Below are positions 10,301 through 22,200 of a stretch of DNA of 64,000 nt, one piece after another. The notes under the pieces are model-generated. The model was given only the letters and a program-made list of their open reading frames with translations. It was not told the origin of the DNA and searched no databases. Where the stretch lies: NCBI GenBank assembly GCA_021904315.1, contig CM038915.1:9982001-10046000 (forward strand). Reading direction: 5' to 3'. The stretch comes from Sphagnum magellanicum (lineage: Eukaryota; Streptophyta; Sphagnopsida; Sphagnales; Sphagnaceae). A program made the translations under genes and the position numbers. The first letter of the stretch is position 1, and every line of letters starts with the position of its first letter.

Positions 10301-13300
10301 ATTATGTAATACTTACATTTAATGTAATAGGATTCACATCACCTAAATATTTTAAAAACAATACCCACATTTTAAACATGCAATACCTACATCATTTTTT
10401 ATTCTAAATTCCATAAAGTCATTTTCAAAAATGTAATACCCACATATAGTTCCCATAATAGTCACTAATTTTTTACATTCATTGCAATACCTGCATATAG
10501 GTCTCATAATAGTCGCTGGTTTTTACATTCATTATAATACTTGCATTTTTGTCATAAAATTAATTCAAAATAATAATTAATTTAAGTATATAAAAAAACA
10601 TATTTTGGGTACTAAAACCATTTATTAGTTATTTTGAAATGACTTTACATGCGAGTACTACATATAAGGTTGGGTTTTCATTTAAAAATTGCCTCAATCA
10701 CCTATGGATTATTTCAGAATGAATTTGCATGCATGTATGGCATTTAAGGTGGCCCTTTCATTACAAGTTTTATCTAAATCACCTATGGGTTATTTTAGAA
10801 TGAATTTAAATATGACTATTACATTTAGGGTTAGGGTTTCATATAATTTTGCAATATTCACACACATATTTACTTTCACCAATTAAAAATTTTGCCTTAA
10901 ATTTTTTAATAAGTAAATAAAATTTGTAATAAAACATAAAAGAGGGTATGTCTCTTACCATTTGTTAAAATTTCGAAGTTGATTTCTTTCACTTTATATA
11001 TATATATATATTGCATTGTTTTGCATATAAAATTCCCCCCAAAATGCACCTTAGATTTATTTTAATTATTATAGACTTGTAAAAAAAATTGTTAATTAAT
11101 TTATATGTCCCAAACTTTAAACTTGAATCATAATCCAATAGTATATACTTATAACAATTATATGAAAAATGTTTTTTTAGATAAGCTTTTTTAGTTCAAA
11201 TTTAATATGTTATAATATAATAAGGAATAGACATTAAACTATCATAAATGCTTATTGGGCTTACGTGGTTTAAGCTAATAAACTACCTATATAACTAATA
11301 TGTTTATTCCATAAGCTCAACCACCTTCAATACCTACTTAGACCCCCTAAGATATTAACCTAGAAGGCCTACACTAGTGAATAAACTACATAATAGGGCT
11401 ATATTACACAAGTAGCCTATTTGGTAGTTAGTTAGGTTATTTAACAAGTGGCTTATTAATTTATTACTCATGTTTAGGCTAGGTTGTTTAGCTTGGTCAA
11501 TGTTGACACTTTAGTCAATTTGACAACCTTGACAATGAACTTGTTGAAGCTAGTAATTTGTCAAAGCTACAAATTCTTGGTTGTTTTTTTATGAACATTA
11601 TTGTGTTTCTTGGATAGTCGAATCATGTTTCAACTTTTGAAGGTGTCGAAAACATTACATAACAATTTGGCCCTCACAAAGTTTTCAAATCCACACAAAC
11701 TCTAGCATGGCTTCTAAAAGCTTATGAACATTTTCATACCTAGCTATTAATATTTGGAATTTTTAAATTTGCATTAAAAACAAAATTCATTAAAAATAAT
11801 TGCAATATACGTAACCATGGGTTAACATATATAACTTATATATATATATATATATATATATGGTTTAAGATTGAACGCTATGCGCACCTTAAAAAAAATT
11901 AAAAATTTGAGCCTTTTTTATGCTGGATAGCTTGACCATGCTATGCTTACATAGGTAAGAGTCAAAAAAACATAAATGACTTGCCTTTAATTATAAAGTC
12001 TATCCATACCAGATAAGACCTAACTTAAACATACTCTACACTATGTTGCCTTTTTCAACATTTAAAAAAAATGAAGGTGAGGTATTACTTTAAAATGCTC
12101 TAAACAATGCCATAGTAAAAAGGTAAAGACTATACCAATATATTTGGCACACTTAACAGCCATTTACTCCAACTGCTAAACTACTAAAAAAAACACAAAG
12201 AAAAATGTTTGGCATATATATATATATAATTTAAAATAAATATGAAAATATTATATGTATTGAAATGAATCAACAATATAATTCCATAATATCATTATTT
12301 ATATATAATGTGTTATAAATAACAATATATTTGGACCAATATTTAAACCAATATTATACATCATAAAAATAAAGTTTACATAAGGACTTGTGTTATATAT
12401 GTATAAAATATAAAATATTTTGACCCACTTTATGATTATTTTAACTAATAAATTATTTACTATATATTAAAAAAGTATAGAATAATATTTCAATCAGACA
12501 TAGGATTAATATATGGGAGAGATCATTTTTATTATTATGTGAAACAAAAAAAAAAAAGTAAAAAATCATGTGCTTTGGCTTTTTTCAAACATGGTTTAAA
12601 ATCTTATTAAATTAGAGACTTTATATTTTTGTTTTTTGAAATGAGTTTACAACTTTAAAAAGGGAAAAAACATAAATATGAACATATTTGAACAAATTTT
12701 AAGCTTGAACTTTTAATTTTTTGATCTTGACAAACTTTGTATTGCATTTAAGGTTGGGTTTTCACATAAGGTTTGCTTTATACCTTTGTGTGATTTCTTC
12801 AACCTAATTTTTCCAATTTCTTTGAAGAAGATATAGAATGAAATTGTATCATTTCACATATGTTTAAACCTTAAAAATTTCCCCCCAATTTAATGTATGA
12901 TTAAGAAATTATTTTAGATAATTAATGAACTATCAGCAAATTTTGTCATATAATTGAATAATTAATAGACCAATATTTCAGATAATTTAAATGATTAATT
13001 ATCAAGAATTAGATAATCATTTATTTATTTAAAATAATTAACTAATCATTTGGTTTAACTTTATTTATTTAGATAATAAAAATTTGGATTTAAAAATCAG
13101 ATTGATTAATTTGATATTTGATTGATTAACTTAATTATATTTTTGTTTTAATAAGTTATTGAAATCCCTATTTCAGATAATTATTCCACATTATAGATTG
13201 CAAGTTCAACTTTTCCATGAAATTTTTTTGCACTAAGATAAACTTGATCACAATTGTCATTGTACTATTTATTCCACAAATAATACAACGTCTTTTCAAT

Positions 13301-13900
13301 TTCAATGAAACAAAGTAATAATCATGGAACTCTTAATCAATAACCCCAACCTCTATACACACATTTGTTAACATACTATTTTCAAATTAGCTAATTATTT
13401 TGGAGTGACTTAGCATGTGGGTATTGCATTTAGGGTAGGATTTTCATTTAAAGAAGCCTAAACCCCACATGCATAATTTCGGAGTGACTTTGAATGCGAA
13501 TATTGCATATAGGGTTGGGTTATTTCAAAGTGACCTTGCATGTGGGTATTGTGTTTAGGGCCAAGTCTTCACTTAAAAGTATCAAAACCATCTATATGGG
13601 TTATTTTGAAGCATGGGTATTGCATTTAAGGTTGATTCTTCATTTAAATTTGCAATACCCGCACTTATACTTACCTCTACCAACTAGAATTTTGGGGTTT
13701 CATTGTAATACTTACAATCATATTTAGTTCTATTAATTAGAATTTTGGGGCTTCGTTGCAATACATGCACCCGTACTTACCTTTACCAACTAGAATTTTA
13801 GGGCATAATTGCAATATTTGCACTTGTACTTATTTCTACTAATTGGGATTTTGGGGCCTAGTTATAATACCTGCATTTAACACTAATATTATCACTATCC
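10300..13900. repeat. degenerate satellite built on CAATACCCACAT-like words
   Basis: Words such as CAATACCCACAT, CAATACCTGCATATAG and GCATTTAGGGTTGGG recur irregularly at 10.3-10.9, about 12.75 and 13.4-13.9 kb, mixed with plain AT-rich DNA. At 13650-13880 a clearer tandem of about 60 bp appears, with TACCAACTAGAATTTTGGGG repeated. Related words reappear at 16.85-17.2 kb on the far side of the Mutator-like relic. Confidence 0.5.
11837..11861. repeat. (TA)n microsatellite
   Basis: An uninterrupted TA run of about 25 bases. Shorter TA runs lie near 10999 and 12218. Confidence 0.9.
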
Positions 13901-14100
13901 TTGTGTTTTTGCATTTCAAACTTTTTGTGCATATTATTTGGAAACAATGATAACCTTTGTGGCATATTAGACTTCATGTGTGTGTTGAATACATGATGTT
14001 CAAAGAATTTGGGCTATAGTTTTCTCCATACAAAATTGATTCTAAAACAAAAATTCTTAGTGCCAATATTGGCAACAATCTTGATTAGTAATTGAAACAT

Positions 14101-16830
14101 TTATTCATGACATTGTTTAGTACGTACATTTGTGTGATTAAGCATTGTTTCATGCCGATCTTTGAGTTGTTTGATATTATTTCGCAATCCATTTTTTACA
14201 TGGTGTAACATTAATCCTGGGTGTAAAATTACATTTGCCTTTGTGAGGTGTATGTTATGAATATTACATGCCAATACTCTCATCTATGAGGTGGCATGTT
14301 CACAAAATGTCACATCGCCTTCTTTACATTCATTTACGATCTCTTGCATTGTAGTGATTAATTGTGCAAAAGCCCTTTCCATTAGGGTTAATGAATTTAT
14401 TGTGTCATTAGACCTTACAATGGCACCCATAGGGAGATCATTTTGCTCCATGTTCATGAGCCCATCAAATTCCATGATCCCATCATCACCTTCAAGATGT
14501 TCATCTTCGTCATCATCATTGGACTCCATATCATCTTGAATATGTTGTGGGTCCACAAACATGTGACCCAACCCTTCACAATGTGATCCATACCATGTTC
14601 CACAGTAATGAATGATATCCTCTTGAGAAATGTCTGTGCTTGTGAGGATGATGACAATTTGGTGTTTACACATGTTTTTTTGTAATGCCCATTTACATGT
14701 GCAACAAAATATTTCGGTGAATGGGAATTTCATTGTGTAAATAACATTGGGAGGTGTTGGCTTTGTATGCCCAAGCTCCATCACTCTCAAGGGTTGGTTG
14801 GTACACATGGGTGAGTGGAATAAGGGTTGCCTTTTTCACACTTCGTGTAATAATGGTTTCCATAACCTTGTTTTTTATGAAACCCTTTTTTTTCATTTCC
14901 AATGTGTGCATGTAGTGGCGTGCAATGGTTGTTGTTAATCACCACACTAACTAATCAATCCTACGCCCTCTAAAGCCTTTTGTGTCAAGAGCAAACCAAC
15001 ATTTCAACACACCATGATATGATTCAATGTTCGCTTAAATGTCTTGGTTAGAATGGGGCACTCTTCGAACACCCACCATCCATAATTCTACAAACATAAA
15101 CACAATGCACAAGGATGAATAACATTATTACAAAAGAATTTTGAATAATAAACCATGATAAGTATTATCACTTACCAAGTTGATGGTAATAAGTCCCAAA
15201 AGTAATTTGTCCACGCATCACTGGGCCTATGTTTGTGAAGGCTTTACTCACAACAACCCTCCCATGCTCTTTGAAGTCATTAATTGTTTCTCCATGATTG
15301 ATCGACATGTACATCACATCATGAAGGTCTTGGAAAATTCCACCCCGCACCTCCACATCTTTGATTTTTTCAATACCACGTAAGTGCCATGCTTTGAAAA
15401 CATGTTAATAACAAAGGTAGATGGGAACTTTGTCCATACCCCATACGACCCTAATAAAGACACATATGCAATAAAATCACCATGAGTGGGTGAGGTTAAT
15501 ACAACATAAAATGCATTTGAAATAATCAAAAATTTTATGAAAGATATTAAAAAAATTTACAGAAATAAACATAAAGTAAGTACTAAGTATAGAACTAACC
15601 GTAATGCCTTCAATGCTTGAGGTGCATCATCAATGAGAAAACATGATGGTTTCCAATGTGGCATGTGTGATAACATCTTATCTTTTAATGGTTTCAACCA
15701 TTCGATCAAATCCTTAACTGTTTGCTTACTTGTAATGATCAAGGCTAAAAGGACACCCGTGCGATGATCATCAAACCCCATCAAGGTGAATAGATGGAAT
15801 TTCATGTCATTTGTGCCAAATGTGGCATCCATAGAAATGGCACCATTATGACCATATGATAACATGGACTCACATTGAGTTGGTGTTTGAATACTTATGG
15901 TGAATGGGACTTGAATCCTATTGATTTCACCAACATCTTGGAAAAAGAACACATCTTCTGGATGTTGGAGAGCCCAAGACCGAATTGAAATTGCAAGGTT
16001 GGTGTGTAAATGCTAACTCCCTTTCTTATGTTTCCAATCCAAATATGCAATGTTTTAAAGCCAAATGAAATCATTTCATGTCATGCTTTAACCTGTATTC
16101 ACATGTTCCCACCAAATTGCTTTATGCTTGTCATATATTTGTTTGGTCGTGTAACCTAAGCTTAGTTGGGCCCATATGTGGTCTTTCAATGCTTGTGACA
16201 TGCGTGTAGCATAACGAAACATACAAGAAATGGATTCCTGGTCATGCTCACCATGTGTGAATGACCCATTAGTTCATGTATGGGCTTTATAATAAATCAT
16301 GATCTCAACCACAACAGGTTGTGTGTATAAATGTTTGATTGAAAATGATGTTAGGTATCTTCATTTAATAGATCGAGTGTGGGTTGAGTTTTCTCGATAG
16401 TCCTTTAATCCATATTCGCATTGATACCTAAACCAAAAAACTTTCAAGACATAAATGATTACATTTTTGGTATATGAATTAAAAAAATTAAAAATGTTAA
16501 TGCCATAAATGTTTACCATGTATGCTTGAGGTGGTTTTTGATAATTGGTTGCTTGACATCCATTTGGCTTGGAAAGTTTTTGTAAACATTCCATTCCATA
16601 GGGGTGTTTGTATTCCCTCGTTCACCTTCCAAATTTTTTGAGATGCGAACATATGGAACATAAGCAAATTGAATGGTCACTTTATTTTGCCTTCCATGGC
16701 ATATCTCGGACTTCCACACCAAGTCCTTATTTGAGAAAGGGGATTTGGTGGGGTTTTGGACATGAATGGAATGGGACTTTGGAACCCTTCCCATGATTGA
16801 AAGAAGTAGGACAAATTCCTGCACCAAAAA
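14101..16830 (-). mobile_element. Mutator-like (MULE) transposase relic with SWIM zinc finger
   Basis: On the minus strand, from right to left, an N-terminal segment (16827-16513) and a CEYGLKDYREN segment (near 16430) are followed by the MULE transposase core (15952-15600). The core contains ISMDATFGTNDMKFHLFTL, GFDDHRTGVLLA and FLIDDAPQALKALR. A SWIM zinc finger near 14690 reads CTCKW...CKH, and a charged C-terminal part runs to 14101. Stops and frameshifts separate the blocks, so no intact transposase remains. MULE transposases cut and reinsert DNA elements with long terminal inverted repeats. No terminal inverted repeats were recognised by eye. Confidence 0.8.
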
Positions 16831-16839
16831 AATTTATAA

Positions 16840-17240
16840 TTTTGTAAACATTCATCATTGAACAAAAACCCAAAATGCAATACATACATGGCACCTTTAA
16901 AATTCATGTTGTGATTTGGAATTCCCATTACAATACCCATATCATGATATAAAATACCTACTGTTCCAATGTACATCACGTACAATATTTGCATTATGAG
17001 CCCATATACTAAAACAATCTTTGGCAATACCCATATTGAGCTATTAAACCTTCCATCATTGAAAATGTTCACAGATGTAATACCTGGATTGTACTTTAAA
17101 CCCATAATGTCTAAAAACCCCATGTAACAATACCCACATAATGATAATTAATACACACTATTTGAGAGGTGCAAAATGCAATACATGACTTAAGCCATAA
17201 AATCCATGTTGGTTGTGGGGATTAAATGCATTATTCGCAT
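16840..17240. repeat. degenerate satellite remnant right of the MULE relic
   Basis: Repeated CAATACCCATA-, AATGCAATACAT- and CCCACATAATG-like words resemble those at 10.3-13.9 kb. This suggests the transposase relic sits inside, or moved together with, this satellite. Confidence 0.4.
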
Positions 17241-17823
17241 ATGGGTATGAAAAAATCAAACTACAAAGAGATATTGAATATGAAATATCCGAATAAAGGT
17301 ATAAAACCTTTATTTATGGTTATATACTTAATGAAACTTGATGCCGATTCTATATCTAATAGCTAGGAAATGAAAAAAGGTTGAATTGTGAAAATATAAA
17401 CACAAAAAAAAGAAGTAACAAGAAACAAATGCATACCTTTAAGAATAAAAGATGATAACATTCCACCAAAATTTGTAGTCCCAATTGAAAACATAACCCT
17501 AAAAGATCATAACTTGTATAAAAGTGGGTTAGAAAATATTGAATTTTAACAATTATGGAACATATGGAAACAAAGGACATTCATAATTATGGTATAAATC
17601 TAAACAAATGATAAGATAAAAAACCAATACAATGAGCAAAGTTTAAAGTATGAACCTTAGGCCTTAAAATATATGAACCAAATTCCTATACACTAAATCA
17701 TAAGGCATAACCTTAAAAATCCAAATGATATTTTGCTATAAGCCCTATTACAACCCTAACTATACAAACCCTAACAAAAAAAAGTCCTGGTGATATATGC
17801 CCTAAACTTAAAAAATTATACAA
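17241..17823. other. AT-rich DNA, no gene seen
   Basis: Simple AT-rich sequence with no supported feature before the poly(A)-unit element. Confidence 0.4.
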
Positions 17824-17832
17824 ATTATATAA

Positions 17833-18619
17833 ACTAGTGTGAACCCGGTGCATAATGCACTCGTCGAGCAAAAAAAAAAAAAAAAGGTCCGGGCAGTTTA
17901 ACTGACACAGAAAACAAAATCCATCGAAAAAAAAAAGGTCCGGGCAATTTAACTAACACGGAAAACAAAACCCAAAAAAAAAAAAAAAAAAAAAAGGTCC
18001 GAGCAGTTTAATTGACACAGAAAACAAAATCCATTGAAAAAAAAAAAGGTCCGGGCAATTTAACTGACACAGAAAACAAAACCCAAAAAAAAAAAAAAAA
18101 AAAAAAGGTCCGGGCAGTTTAATTGACACAGAAAACAAAACCCCAGAAAAAAAAAAAAAAGGTCCGGGCAATTTAACTGACACAGAAAACAAAACCCAAA
18201 AAAAAAAAAAAAAAAAAAAGTCCGGGCAGTTTAATTGACACAGAAAACAAAACCCCAGAAAAAAAAAAAAAAAAAAAGGTCCGGGCAATTTAACTGACAT
18301 AGAAAACAAAACCCAAAAAAAAAAAAAAAAAAAAAACAAAGGTCCGGGCAATTTAACTGACACAGAAAACAAAACCCAAAAAAAAAAAAAAACAAAGGTC
18401 CGGGCAATTTAACTGACACAGAAAACAAAACCCAAAAAAAAAAAAAAAAAAAACAAAGGTCCGAGCAATTTAACTGACACAGAAAACAAACCCCCCCCCC
18501 CCAAAAAAAAAAGGTCCGGGCAAAACCCAAAAAAAAAAAAAAAAAAAGGTCCGGTCTGGGCAGTGCTCGGAAACTGCCCGGACAGACGGACAGACAGACA
18601 TGTAACTTTAATATATAGG
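17833..18619 (+). mobile_element. short element made of tandem poly(A)-ended units with 9-bp flanking direct repeats
   Basis: About a dozen head-to-tail units, each GGTCCGGGCA(G/A)TTTAA then YTGACACAGAAAACAAAACC and a run of 10-25 A. The left end has GTGCATAATGCAC, a palindrome, just before the first A run. The right end has GGGCAGT (18558-18564) and ACTGCCC (18573-18579) as an inverted repeat, then a GACAGACGGACAGACAGACA tract and AACTTTAATATATAGG. The perfect 9-mer ATTATATAA flanks it at 17824-17832 and 18620-18628, which looks like a target-site duplication, although the 9-mer is simple. One unit has a C run in place of CCC. The minus strand shows long Phe-rich open frames that are artefacts of the A runs. 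A non-LTR-type retroposon is the likeliest reading. Confidence 0.55.
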
Positions 18620-19189
18620 ATTATATAATGTAAAACAAACAAATTTAAAAGAACATAAGAAAAAAATTTAGAAACAAAAATTTAAAGCTTTTAAACTATA
18701 ATATTTATTGACTAAAAAAAAATACCTTAATCTTAAAAAACAATCAAATATATTTCGTACAAAACCAAAAGAAATGATATGTCTCTTACATTTGTGTGAT
18801 TTCTCCAACCTAATTTTTTCCACTCTCTTTGAAGAAGATATATAATGAAATTGTATTACTTCACATATGTGTAAACCCTAAAAGTTTCCTCCCAAATTTA
18901 ACCTACTTTAAGTTAATTACTATACATTTGTGAAAAATTTACTAATTACTTTATGTGTCCCAACCCTAAACTTAAACCATAATCCAATAGTACATACTTA
19001 TAATAATTACATGAAAAGATGTATTGTAATGTCCATTCCATAATAAATTAGGTAAAAAAAAATTAATAAAATATGCATTAACTAAACCAAAATGGCTACA
19101 ATTATGACATTATGTCCACTATAAATTGTTTGTAATACTTACATATGGGGACTTATGTTCATCATCCATGAATTAGGGTGAACCTTAAT

Positions 19190-19640
19190 AAATTGATAGG
19201 TAGGATTGGGGGGGGCGGGGGTTGGAAAAAGTGAATAGGTAGTTAATTAGGTATTTGGCTATGTAAAAAACGTAAATCGGTAGGTAAGCATAATGGATAG
19301 GTAGGAAGGTGGGTGCATAGGTAGGTAAATAGTTGTATAGATAGGTAGTTGGGTTAGTAAGTAGGTTAATAAGTAGAAAGGAAGTTCAAGGAACAAGGTA
19401 GATAGGTTACTAAGGTAGGTAAGCATGTAGGTAAACAAATTAGTAAGTAGGAAAAAAATTACATTAACAAGGTAGTTAGTACAATGGTTGAGTTAATAGG
19501 GTATGTAATGAATATGGTAGTTAAGTCAATAAGGGAGGTAGTTAATATAGTAGCTAAGTTAATAAGATAACTAGTTATTAAAGTAGTTATGTTAGTATGG
19601 GGTAATAAATAAGGTACCAAGGTTGGTGTAGTACTTATGA
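19190..19640. repeat. GTAG/GTTAGTTAAT-type simple repeat
   Basis: Irregular tandem of GGTAGGTA, GTTAGTAAGTAG and TAGTTAAGTTAATAAG-like words, plus a G-run near 19210. The open frame on the minus strand across it is repeat-derived. Confidence 0.7.
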
Positions 19641-20600
19641 AGGTAGGAAGGTGAGTAAAGTAGCTATGTGTGAGGTCAGGTCTTGGGGAAAAATGACCAA
19701 GAACCAAAAACATAAATAAATAAATACAATGGTTAATAGTAAAAAAAAATGGATTGTGATGAATTCCATTTGATACCAAATGAGAAAAGATAGCCCATCC
19801 AATGGACAAAACGGCCAACTGGTGCACTGGTGGCTGTTGGTTCATTCTAGCCCAAGTATCATGCATTTTATGTATTTTGAAAACAAAAATACAATTGTCA
19901 AATGATATACAAAAATTCATATACATCAAAATATTATTATATCTTAATTTATGGTGGACATGGTTTGAACACTTATACAACACACATTTACATTCATATG
20001 ACACAATAATGTGTAATGGATATGAATATATAACAATTACATTTCACATTAAAAATTCAAAGAGCAATTCATATCATATGTTTATAAAAGTCATTATTGT
20101 TTAATTTTTATATTCCTCAACACATTAGAAGCCTTAGTTCAAAAATCCTCAAGTGATTGCCCACTCATTATCTTAATTTTTTATAATATCAACATATTAG
20201 ATGACACTAATTGTAAGAATGATAAACAACAATCAATAGATTTTATAAATAAATTCAAATTCAAATCCCAATTCAAATGAACATAACAAAAGTTGGATCA
20301 CAATTGGACCGCATATAAATACATCTGAAAATAAATGCAAATAAAATATATAAAAAACATATTGATCAATTTTTCACAAATCAATTTATATGGCATTCAA
20401 ACTATTAAACACACTTCCAATCTATAATAATAAACTAATATCATCTCCATTCATTTAAAGCCATCTTACAAATCAAACATACTTCATAAAAAATTGAGCC
20501 TCTCATGTCAAAATTACTTGTTTTTTTTGCTTAAACACTAGAGAAAATTTCAAATGTACTTGGAGCATACATTCATATTAAAAATATGCTTCCTAGAAAA
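19641..20600. other. AT-rich DNA, no gene seen
   Basis: Nothing supported. Base composition becomes less AT-rich to the right, where the gene-bearing core begins. Confidence 0.4.
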
Positions 20601-21544
20601 GAGAAACTATGGGTAGAGGAAATTCTCCAAGTGTGGTGCCCAATATGACCAGTATATCTCATCCCCCACCTTCGGACTTTACCCTACAGATTGTAATTTT
20701 CTTTACAGTTTGGAACATCATCTACCCTAAAATTTTGGAGGTTAGTGTTCTCCACTTCTTAAAAACCCTCCCCTTCTTTCTAAGAGGGGCTAATGGGAGA
20801 ATGGTTCTACCTTTTGTCCCAAATAGGGGTTTTTTTTTCAATTTTTTGATATTGAAAATTCAGCAAATTTTTCCATAAAAATTAGCAAATTTAGTTGAAT
20901 TTATACTAGAAAAAAGAATTCTAAAATTTTCCCCATTTTTTATTGGAAGAAACGACAAAATTTCTGGGGAAAAAAACACTGACGACAAGTTCAAACCAGC
21001 AACAAGTAAAAATAGGGAATGTGAACTCACAGTAATACCTGTTGAACGTTCGTCAATGTGGAGTCGTTCCGTAGTCTCTCGCAAAAGGGTGGGAAAAGAG
21101 ATGGTGAGTATGAAGAAGGACATTACCTAAGTGTGTGTGTGTGCCAGGCCCCTCGATTTCAGGGGAGCGAGACGGGTACGACCGTGCTTGTCCTCCCGCC
21201 TTCCTTTCGCATGCTCTCCTTGCCTGTGGGCAACATCGAATTGCATCTGCAAAGGATGTAAAAAAATTCCAACGGCGATTCTGTTGATAGGATTTTCTTG
21301 TGTGTGTTTTTTTCCTAGGAGCTTCAAAATCATGAACAACGATCACACATATTAATCCTTTACTGCTGATCTGAGTAAATGCTGAGACTCTGGTTTTTTT
21401 TCAGAGCGGTGCATGATTTGCATCAGCAATGTATCTTGCACAATTATGGTGATTCAAAAACATGTAAACAAACGCAATCGACGTTTGAGCATAATGAGAA
21501 ATTGATCTGCATTTTGAAGGAATTATACAGACCTGAGATACAAC

Positions 21545-21730
21545 TCCCCGTGGGCCTTGAATTCGGTAGCAAAGGTCAAGCATCCCGAACTTGAGCGATG
21601 GAGTGCTGCTGGGTGGAAGAGATGAGATGGAAAAACGGTCAATAATTCTCCATTCAGCAACTGATAAATTTCCTTTCACGTACGCCTTCTTCAGTTCGAT
21701 GGTGGGAAGGTGAATATCTCTACACCTCAT
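21545..21730 (-). other. possible isolated exon, unrecognised
   Basis: A minus-strand open block with coding-like composition (LKKAYVKGNLSVAEWRIIDR, then KFGMLDLCYRIQGPRGVVSQ) ends at a CAG|GTCTGT donor-like site near 21545. A possible acceptor lies before AGATATTCACC. No partner exon with matching phase was found on either side. It lies upstream of, and opposite to, the gene at 22201, so it could belong to a divergent gene or be noise. Confidence 0.2.
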
Positions 21731-22200
21731 ATAGGATATGTTTCAAGATTCCAAGATGCCAGAAGGAGATGGATACATGTAAGGCCAACACTATTTGGTG
21801 GTGAATCTGGAATCAGAACATGAAGCACAAATTCCAAAGCAGCAATAGTCTCAACATGATTTCATATCCCGTTCAAGATTACTCTTCAAACGGACAAGGT
21901 CTTGTGGTACAGAGATTCAACTCACCAAATGATTGTAAACTGAATGCTGAAATTGGCGGATCCACGTGCAATTGTCGTCCCTGCTAGCGATTTGCGCGTG
22001 CATTTGTTTCGTCTACCCGAACTTGATTGTAAGCACCAGCATTATCCCCCTTCCCCTCCTAAAGCGTTTGTTCCCTCTCTCATGAGCCACTTCTCTCCCT
22101 CGACTTCCTCTCCCCTTATCATCTTGGTCTTGCTATCTCGTGCCTTGAAACTCAGATGTACATATTCCAAGCGCTTATACTCCCTTATGCGCTTGTAGCT

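Noticed and set aside
17833-18619. Possible CRISPR-like array
   Set aside because: Units are head-to-tail with A runs between them; there are no unique spacers, and the setting is a plant nuclear genome.
17953-18642. Long minus-strand open frames rich in Phe (FFFFF, FCFLCQLNCPDL)
   Set aside because: They are translations of the A runs and repeated unit read backwards; length comes from repetition without stops.
19459-20004. 181-codon minus-strand open frame
   Set aside because: Its second half is the TTAATAAG-type simple repeat and its first half has no motif or splice support.
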